A DNA stretch of 24,160 nt from assembly GCA_002369525.1 (NCBI GenBank), contig DFFN01000097.1, forward strand, positions 1 to 24,160, read 5' to 3'. Positions 14,862 to 23,000 of this stretch are shown one piece after another (within the stretch, counting starts at the first letter, position 1; every line of letters starts with the position of its first letter). The notes under the pieces were generated by a model. The model saw nothing but the letters and a program-made list of their open reading frames with translations, did no database searches and had not been told where the DNA came from. The translations under genes were made by a program, and so were the position numbers. This DNA comes from Lachnoclostridium sp. UBA3775 (lineage in GTDB: Bacteria > Bacillota > Clostridia > Lachnospirales > Lachnospiraceae).

Positions 14862-16844
14862 ATGAAGCCTAATTTCAAAAGAATAGCAATGCTTATCGGA
14901 ATCTTTTTGCTCGCATCTTTCTTTTTCGGACTGATCGCAGCCAATGTAATCGACTTCATGCAGCTTGCTTTTAAAAACAGGTCCAAGGAGTTCGGTTTAA
15001 GCTTTAAACCGTCCAAGACCGGATTATACCTTCAGATGGGCATGGCCCTCGTGCTTTTAAGCGGAGTGGTATATTTCGCTCTGGGCGGAAACCATAAATC
15101 CATTAAAAAGCTGCTCGGAGGAAAGGTTGACAAGAACATAGTAAAAAGTTCTCTTGAAAACAGCCGTTTCCTCACAGATGCCGAAAGAGACAAGTATTTC
15201 CCGCCTTTTTCCTACGATCACATGGATCAGGTTAAAAAAGACGGAATACCTGTAAGAGCCTTTGTTAACAAAAAGGGCGTGCTCGAGGGAAATTTCTATC
15301 CCGGCGCACACTCGCTTGTTATCGGTGCTACCGGTTCCGGTAAAACGACAACCTTCATCAACCCGATGATACAGCTGCTCGGCGCAACAAATTGCGGAAG
15401 CTCCATGATAATGACCGACCCTAAGGGCGAGCTTTTCTCTCTTCATTCGGAATATCTGAAATCAAGGGGCTACGATGTTCTGCTTCTTGATCTCCGCGAT
15501 ACCTATTCTTCAAGCCGCTGGAATCCTCTCGAATCCATCTGGGACATGTATCAGGAATTCCTGACCATGGACAAAGGCCTTAAGGCCCACGTGGATTCCA
15601 TGAGCGATTACCCGGATCTTAAGATCATGGACGGAATGGCCCATGAAGGAGATGTGTGGTGCGAATGGGCGGGAATGGCCTATGCCGACCTTACCCATTG
15701 CCAGGATGATATTGCAGTATTGAGACAGCAGGTATATGATGAAATGTATGAGGACTTAAACGATCTCATAAGCGTTATATGCCCCATCGAAAACGAAAAG
15801 GACCCTGTTTGGGAAAAAGGTGCAAGATCCATAATCATGGCTACCTGCCTTGCGATGCTTGAAGACAGTGCGGATCCCAGACTCGGAATGACGAAGGACA
15901 AATTCAACTTCTTCAATCTTAACAAGGCCCTTACAAACAGTGAAAACGAATTTGAAGCCCTGAAGCAGTACTTCCAGGGCAGGGATAAGCTGTCACAGGC
16001 TTTCACGCTTTCGCGACAGGTGCTTTCGGCAGCGGACACGACGATGTCCTCATACATGTCGATCACCTTCGACAAGCTTAACATGTTCAATGACCGTGGT
16101 CTTTGCGGACTTACAAGTGCAACCGACGTTAAGGCTGCAGGCTTTGCCGAAAGACCTACGGCGCTGTTCATGAAGATCCCGGATGAAAAAGATACAAGGC
16201 ACGGACTTGCAGCGGTATTCGTACTGTGTATGTACAAGGCTCTTATCAAGGTTGCCAGTGCCAGAGAAGATCTTTCGCTTCCGAGAAACGTTTACTTCAT
16301 ACTTGATGAGTTCGGTAACATGCCGAAGATCGAGAAGTTCGATAAGATGATCACGGTAGGCCGTTCCCGTAAGATCTGGTTCAACATGGTCGTACAGAGC
16401 TACTCGCAGCTTAACAACGTTTACGGTGAGCAGGTTGCAGACATCGTAAAGAGTAACTGCGGTATGAAGATGTTCATCGGTTCCAACGATATCGGAACCT
16501 GTAAGGAGTTCTCGGAGCTCTGCGGCAACATGACCGTAAGTACGACAAGTACCTCTTCAAGCATAGGTTCGAAGGAAGGAGACGTCAGCGTGTCGACTCA
16601 GACCCAGGTACGTCCTCTGATCTATCCTTCGGAGCTGCAGATACTTAATAATAAGGAAAGTACCGGTAATGCGATAATCGTTACCTTCGGTAATTTCCCG
16701 CTTAAGACTAAATATACGCCGAGCTACCTTTGCAAATCCTACAAGTTCGGCATGATGGATATGGGTGAGCTGCGCAGCCATATGTTCCGCGCAGATGAGG
16801 TTTATTATGATCTTGAAGAAAGAAATGCGATTGTCCTTGGCTAG
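14862..16844 (+). CDS. VirD4/TraG-like type IV coupling ATPase
   Basis: A protein of 660 residues. I chose ATG 14862 (GGAGG 11 bases upstream) over 14814, which sits at the edge of an RNA hairpin. Two N-terminal membrane helices (about 8-30 and 52-74) anchor the protein. Walker A GATGSGKTT is at 155-163, followed by MTDPKGELF, a hallmark of VirD4/TraG proteins. Walker B ILDEFGN is at 480-486, and the TVGRSRKIWFNMVVQS segment follows. The family recruits substrates to a type IV channel. No relaxase gene is seen, so DNA or protein could be the cargo. It overlaps the next gene by 38 bases. Confidence 0.92.
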   Translation: MKPNFKRIAMLIGIFLLASFFFGLIAANVIDFMQLAFKNRSKEFGLSFKPSKTGLYLQMGMALVLLSGVVYFALGGNHKSIKKLLGGKVDKNIVKSSLENSRFLTDAERDKYFPPFSYDHMDQVKKDGIPVRAFVNKKGVLEGNFYPGAHSLVIGATGSGKTTTFINPMIQLLGATNCGSSMIMTDPKGELFSLHSEYLKSRGYDVLLLDLRDTYSSSRWNPLESIWDMYQEFLTMDKGLKAHVDSMSDYPDLKIMDGMAHEGDVWCEWAGMAYADLTHCQDDIAVLRQQVYDEMYEDLNDLISVICPIENEKDPVWEKGARSIIMATCLAMLEDSADPRLGMTKDKFNFFNLNKALTNSENEFEALKQYFQGRDKLSQAFTLSRQVLSAADTTMSSYMSITFDKLNMFNDRGLCGLTSATDVKAAGFAERPTALFMKIPDEKDTRHGLAAVFVLCMYKALIKVASAREDLSLPRNVYFILDEFGNMPKIEKFDKMITVGRSRKIWFNMVVQSYSQLNNVYGEQVADIVKSNCGMKMFIGSNDIGTCKEFSELCGNMTVSTTSTSSSIGSKEGDVSVSTQTQVRPLIYPSELQILNNKESTGNAIIVTFGNFPLKTKYTPSYLCKSYKFGMMDMGELRSHMFRADEVYYDLEERNAIVLG

Positions 16845-17793
16845 TGCCCTGCTGGCACTTACGTTGTTTGCCTCTCCGGTGAGTGCTTTTGCCGACGAGG
16901 CGGATAACGGACCGACAGAGGTCGATCCCTTTACAGGAGAAACGATAAACAATAACAGCGAAACGGGTCCCGTCATCGAAAACGAGGTAAGGATCTCCGA
17001 AAAAGGAGTATACTCAAGGGAGATGGAACGTTTCATCTACGATGCAGACAGCGGAAAGATCTATTCCAACATCGCAAGCGGCATGATCGTAAAGGATGAG
17101 GTAAAGATCGAGGTGTCGGAAGGCATCGATGTTGTTGTTTACAAGGACGGAAAAGAGCTGGACAAGAGCGGCAGCTATACGCTTGAGGACCAGGGAGAGT
17201 ACAGCGTTACTACCCAGGGCAAGAGTGTTGATCTTCCGATCATGCATTTCACCATAGTAAAATCCGAAACAAACCGTCTCTTCCGTTACGATATGCCGGA
17301 CAAGTTCTACATAAGCGGCATCAAATTCAATGACGAGGAGATAAATTTCAACCGGCAGGCAGCGCCGATGGGCGAAGACGGCCATTATGTGATAAGCTAC
17401 GGCTGTCCTTCGATAATGAAGTATTACACACTGGATGTTGTGGTAGACCACACCGCTCCCGAACCGAGCTTCAAAGGCATCAAAAAGAACTACACGGCAA
17501 GAGGCCCGGTAACCATCAGCAATATAGCCGATGACGAAACATTGACGATAACACTTGACGGAAAAACACTTAAAGAGAAGCAATACAAGAAAAATAAGCA
17601 GATCAAGCTTAAAAGCAGCGGAAGATATGTAGTGACCGTAACCGACAGGGCCGGAAACGAAAAGGTTACAAATATCAGGATACTGACCTACATAAATCTT
17701 ACGAGCACAATTTTTATAATAGCATTTTTGACAGTTTTCGGCGGACTTGTGGCATATCTGATATTCCACAGAAAGACCTTTAAGGTAAGATAA
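16807..17793 (+). CDS. Secreted Ig-like protein with C-terminal membrane anchor
   Basis: A protein of 328 residues; ATG 16807 gives a good signal peptide (basic start, hydrophobic core, cleavage near ASA or AFA at 27-29). ATG 16825 is also possible. The ectodomain holds at least one bacterial Ig-like fold: DHTAPEPSFKGI opens it, then ITLDGKTL, and GRYVVTVTDRAGNEKV closes it. A similar GEYSV strand occurs earlier, suggesting a second domain. The last 40 residues are a membrane helix with a basic tail (FHRKTFKVR). It starts inside the coupling-protein gene, so translation is coupled. It is probably an outside-facing component or adhesin of the apparatus; the specific role is unknown. Confidence 0.72.
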   Translation: MILKKEMRLSLASALLALTLFASPVSAFADEADNGPTEVDPFTGETINNNSETGPVIENEVRISEKGVYSREMERFIYDADSGKIYSNIASGMIVKDEVKIEVSEGIDVVVYKDGKELDKSGSYTLEDQGEYSVTTQGKSVDLPIMHFTIVKSETNRLFRYDMPDKFYISGIKFNDEEINFNRQAAPMGEDGHYVISYGCPSIMKYYTLDVVVDHTAPEPSFKGIKKNYTARGPVTISNIADDETLTITLDGKTLKEKQYKKNKQIKLKSSGRYVVTVTDRAGNEKVTNIRILTYINLTSTIFIIAFLTVFGGLVAYLIFHRKTFKVR

Positions 17794-17816
17794 TAAAAGG
17801 AAAGTGAAGATTCCGT

Positions 17817-19994
17817 ATGAACAACAGAGTGTTTCTGGGCATGTTCGATTTCGTGGGTGACGCAATTAATGACACCTTAGAAACGATACTGCACAATACA
17901 ATTTACACCCTCTGCTATTACATCTCGAAGGGTCTGTGCTTTATAGTACACATACTTGACAGCATGTTTAAGGTTGTTGCCGGCATAGACAAGATCAAGT
18001 ATCTCGGGAAGCCGAATTACCTGATCGATGTTTTCTTCGGACACAGCATGATACAGACGGTATATACCGGCATGGCGATAATCGGTATGATAATGGCCTT
18101 TGTGTTCGCTATTATTGCGGCCATCAGAAAGGCAGCCGATATCGAGGACATGCAGAAGACGACGCACACCATAATAGTCAAGAATCTCATCAAGACTATT
18201 GTAATTATCGCCGGTCTTACCTTCTTTATGCAGGTGGTGCTGCAGTTTTCAAATATCCTCATGGAAAGGATAACGTATATATTTGACACGGCAACTACGG
18301 GCGGAAAGGAAGAGGTAATAACCTACACCGATGAGGAATACGCTGCGATGGGCAGGGTCCTTAATAAAATAGGTAATTACTCGCTGAATCCTTCCTACCG
18401 AAGCAGATACAACCTGGATGCCTGCTACAATGACATAAGAGGCGACCTGCAGTTTCTGTGGGAAAGCGGAAAGTTCAGTATATATTATGATACGGACGGA
18501 AATACATGGCAGACTCTTGTACAGAGCATCCTGAACACGACAAATCCGAAAAACGAAATAAAATCGGATGTTTACTACGAAAATATTTCAAACGCGATAT
18601 TAAACGCGATGAATATTGTTAAAAATGACCGTTCGCTGAAGGCGCTGTCAAGATATGAGACGGGCTACAAGTCGATTGATAACTCAACTCCTCTTGACGT
18701 AACCATCTTCCTGATGGGTTCGATGAATGCGGCAATGAACAGCGCATATAACGTAAGCCCCAGCGTAAACGACCCGCTCAGGTTCCCGTACTATGTACAG
18801 AAGAAGAGCATATATGACTTCGATCAGGTTGACAAGGATTTCAATATCAGTATTTCCAAGATGGACTACACCATCATCTGGATCTCCTGCATAGTCTGCA
18901 TGTTCAACCTGGCACAGCTGATATTCTCCTGCATAGGACGTATGTTCAACATGATGCTGCTTTACATTGCGGCGCCTCCGCTGGTTTCGACCTATCCTCT
19001 GGATAACGGCGGAAAGCTTAAGCAGTGGTTCACGGCATTTGTGGTACAGTGCTTCGCTGTATTCGGAACGGTAATAGCGATGAGACTGCTCATCATATTC
19101 CTTCCTATTATAGCAAGCTCGGATCTGGTGATCTTCCCGAACGACTATGCAAACCTGATGGCAAAGCTTGTAATAATCATCGGTGCAACGATGACGGCAA
19201 GCAAGGCCAACTCACTTATCACAGGTATTCTTGCAGATAACGCCGGAATGCAGGCTATCGGTTCCGCAGAACGTGAATCTGCACGTGGTGAGGCATTTGT
19301 CAAGGGCGCAGGCGGTCTTGCACTCGGCGGAGCAAAGCTCGGCCTCGGACTTGGCTGGGGCGCGACAAAGCTCGGTGCCAAAGGTGTTTGGAAAGTCGGC
19401 AAGTGGGGTGTTAATAAGGTTAGGAACGCCGGAAGCGATGACACCAGCAGTCAGGAGCAGGAAAACAAGAAAGCCGGCAACATGGATTCGCTTGAAACTC
19501 CCAAGGAAGATGCAAGCTTCAGTTCAGGCTCCGTAACCAAGCCGGGAGGAGGCGGCGGAAGCGAAAGCAATAATCCGACCCAGCAGAAGAAAAATTACGA
19601 AAACGTCAGAAACATTGCAGGCGGGCAGAATAAGCCTCCGAAAACAAAGCTTAATGAGGATCTCGGCAGAAACCTGTTCGGACTGAATAAGGAACAGGTT
19701 GACAACTATAACAGGACCGGAAACTTTAAAGGAGGACCCGAAGGCGGCGAAGGCGGCGGAGGGCAGCAGAACAAGCCTCAGGGTCAGCCGGGTGGCAACC
19801 CCCCACATAATGGCCCTGTTCAGGGACAGAATGGTCAGGGCCGGAATAATCAGGGACAGCATAATCCTGTTAATACCAATGTCAATCAGAATAACCAGCC
19901 TAAAAACAACAATGAGGAGATCAACCTCCTTAAGAATGAAAAAAAGAAAGAGCTGGAAGACGATGACAACGACGAAGAAGACGATGATGATTAA
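17817..19994 (+). CDS. VirB6/TrbL-like polytopic membrane protein with G/Q/N-rich acidic tail
   Basis: A protein of 725 residues. Three hydrophobic stretches lie in the first 150 residues (around 22-53, 77-104 and 118-150). An outside-type domain of about 190 residues follows, then three more helices between about 345 and 470, including FNMMLLYIAAPPLVSTYPLD. That is the layout of VirB6/TrbL proteins in Gram-positive type IV systems. Past residue 480 it changes to Gly/Ala helices, then a disordered Gly/Gln/Asn/Pro-rich stretch. It ends in EDDDNDEEDDDD, an acidic tail like that of the VirB4-like neighbour. It should form part of the inner channel. The family call rests on topology and context. 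Confidence 0.8.
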   Translation: MNNRVFLGMFDFVGDAINDTLETILHNTIYTLCYYISKGLCFIVHILDSMFKVVAGIDKIKYLGKPNYLIDVFFGHSMIQTVYTGMAIIGMIMAFVFAIIAAIRKAADIEDMQKTTHTIIVKNLIKTIVIIAGLTFFMQVVLQFSNILMERITYIFDTATTGGKEEVITYTDEEYAAMGRVLNKIGNYSLNPSYRSRYNLDACYNDIRGDLQFLWESGKFSIYYDTDGNTWQTLVQSILNTTNPKNEIKSDVYYENISNAILNAMNIVKNDRSLKALSRYETGYKSIDNSTPLDVTIFLMGSMNAAMNSAYNVSPSVNDPLRFPYYVQKKSIYDFDQVDKDFNISISKMDYTIIWISCIVCMFNLAQLIFSCIGRMFNMMLLYIAAPPLVSTYPLDNGGKLKQWFTAFVVQCFAVFGTVIAMRLLIIFLPIIASSDLVIFPNDYANLMAKLVIIIGATMTASKANSLITGILADNAGMQAIGSAERESARGEAFVKGAGGLALGGAKLGLGLGWGATKLGAKGVWKVGKWGVNKVRNAGSDDTSSQEQENKKAGNMDSLETPKEDASFSSGSVTKPGGGGGSESNNPTQQKKNYENVRNIAGGQNKPPKTKLNEDLGRNLFGLNKEQVDNYNRTGNFKGGPEGGEGGGGQQNKPQGQPGGNPPHNGPVQGQNGQGRNNQGQHNPVNTNVNQNNQPKNNNEEINLLKNEKKKELEDDDNDEEDDDD

Positions 19995-20037
19995 TGACGT
20001 CGTTTATTAAAGAAATATAAGGAGAAATCCGCACTAA

Positions 20038-23000
20038 ATGAGATTAATTCCCGGAAAACTGAAAGTTAAGCTAGAACTCTTTAAAGGGGTGAGTGTAGAG
20101 GATATCATCGTTGGATTGGTATTCCTCGGACTTGCCATACTCGTTTACATCTCAAATCTACCGGGAAGGATCATAATCGCAGCTGTTATGGTCTTCATCG
20201 GCATACTTCTTGAAGTACGTATCGATGAAGAACCGAACTATAAGCTGCTGCTGAACATATTCAAAAAAATGTCCATGCCTTCCGTTTACAGCAGGAATGT
20301 AACAGACAGCGATCTGACCGGAACCCAGGAAACTGCCGGTGAGGAAGGCGGAGAACAGCAAGAAGAAGCTGTTGAGACTGACCCGAAGAAGCTGAAGGAA
20401 ATCTTAAAGGAAGAGGAAAGAATCCTTAAGAGCAAAACCTCGACGGCAGAAGAAAAAGATGCCGTATGGCTTGCAAGAGCAAAACGCTCCGCAGCCAAGA
20501 AGCGCACTAAGGCAAAGGCAAAAAGCGAAAAGCCAGGTGTAGACATTGCTTCGATGATTCCCTATACCGCGATCAAGGATGACGTGATCGAGTACGGCGG
20601 CGAATACTACGGCGCGGTAGTGGAAGTAACTCCCATAGATTTCCGCTTCTTCTCAAAGTACAGAAGAAACAATTCAATAGAAAACTGCTTCGGAAAGATA
20701 ATCAGAAGCCTGGGCAGCGATTACGGTATGAACATCGTAAAGATCGACCGCCCCGTTGATTATGACGATTATCTTCAGAGGGAAAGGGAAAAGCTTGAAG
20801 AGCTGAAACGTTCCTATGAAAACGCAATGCTCAGCGAAGATGAGCTTAAGAGCAGGACGGAGATCGAGTTCTCGCGTATCGAAGAGCTGGATGATATGTG
20901 CCGCGACAATAAGGTCGTAACTCCTTTTTACTATCTCGTTTTCTTTGAGAAGGAGAAAAGGCAGCTCGAGATGACAATGACATCCGTGCTTCAGGACCTT
21001 GAGATGGCAGAGCTTCCTTCAAAGAGGCTAAAGACCAGAGAGCTTGCAATTTTCCTGAAATACAATAATGAGATCGACTTTAACGAGAAGGATGTTGATA
21101 AGGTAAAGCCCGAGGATTATGTTAAGTGGACGATGCCCGACAAGCTTCAGTTCAAGGTAAGGACCACGGTTGTGAATGATATGATCACTCACAACTTAAG
21201 GATCTATCAGTATCCTTCCACAGTCGGTGACGCATGGCTCGCAGGAGTGATGTCGATACCCGGTACCAAGGTTGTCATTAAATGCAACTACATGGACCGC
21301 GCAAAGGCAGTAAGAGGTATCGACCATTCGCTGCAGGAACTCAGAAGCCGTTATGAGACAACCGGTATCGATTCAAAGCGAATCGAACTGCAGGCTCACA
21401 TCGAAAGCCTGAGCGAGCTGCTTGTTACACTGCAGGGCGACAACGAATCGCTGCTTGAGACCAATGTCTATATCACAATTTACGATCATCATCTTTCGAA
21501 GAACACGCCGGCGCTTAAAGCCCGTCTGAAGTCGAACAGACCCGATGTCGTTAACATGAAGAAGACTGTAAGGCGTCTTTACAGCGAGGCAAAATTCAAA
21601 CTTAATAATATGGATTTCCAACAGCATGAAGCTTTCATTGGATCCCAGATAAGTAACTTTGACCCCAAGTATAAGGATGGCAGAGGTATGCCGAGCAATA
21701 CCATTGCCGCTATTTATCCTTGGATTTTTGCACATATTTCGGACAAAGGCGGAATCCACCTCGGCGAGAGCGACGGAGTACCCGTATTCATCGATTTCTT
21801 CCGCCGCGATAACGAGCGTATCAATTCCAACATGGTTATCATCGGTAAGTCCGGTTCAGGTAAGTCGTATGCTACCAAGAGCCTGCTTGCAAACCTTGCG
21901 GCCGAGGATGCAAAAATCTTCATACTCGACCCCGAGAACGAGTATATGGAGCTTGCCGGAAACCTTAAGGGCAAGATCGTAAATGCCGGAAATGCTCTCC
22001 AGGGAAGACTTAATCCTTTCCAGATCATTACGGCGCTTGATGATGACGAGGCTGATGAGGACAGCGTAACGGGAAGCTATGCAACCCACCTGCAGTTCCT
22101 CGAGGAATTCCTCCGTCAGATCTTCCCGGATTGCGAAAAGGATGCACTTGAGTACCTCAACACACTGGTTGAGAGAATGTACATAGAAAAAGGCATCGGT
22201 CCCGAGACCAACCTTTCCTCCTTAGGTCCCGAGGATTATCCCATATTTGACGACCTCTATGATGTCGTGCTGGACGAGTTCGAGCGTACCGACAACGAGT
22301 ACTTAAGAAACCTCCTCCGTACACTCATGAATTATGTCGGCAAATTTGCTACAGGCGGAAGAAACGCGAACATCTGGAACGGTATTTCCACTCTCTCCAC
22401 GGACGAGAACTTTACCGTATTTAACTTCCAGAGCCTGCTCGCAAACCGCAACACCATGATCGCGAATGCCCAGATGCTTTTGATACTCAAATACATCGAC
22501 AACGAGATCATAAAGAACAGAGATTACAATACCAAATATAATATGAAGCGCAAGATCGTCGTTGTTATCGACGAGGCGCACGTTTTCATAGATACAAAAT
22601 TCCCCGTTGCGCTCGACTTCATGTTCCAGCTTGCTAAACGTATCCGTAAGTACAACGGTATGCAGATAGTAATCACACAGAACATTAAGGACTTTGTCGG
22701 CAGCGAGGAAATTGCAAGAAAGTCAACGGCTATCATAAATGCCTGCCAGTACAGTTTCATCTTTGCACTTGCACCGAATGATATCACGGACCTCTGCAAG
22801 CTTTACGAAAAAGCCGGCGGAATCAACGAGATAGAGCAGGAGCAGATCACGGCGGCACAAAGAGGCCAGGCCTTCACCATCATGAGCGCCACCAGCCGTT
22901 CAAGCTTCAAGGTTGAGGTTCCCTCAAATCTTGTAAGAATGTTTGAAAAGCCCGACTACAAGGGATATTTCTTCTCCGGTGAGCAGGGCGATGCAAACTG

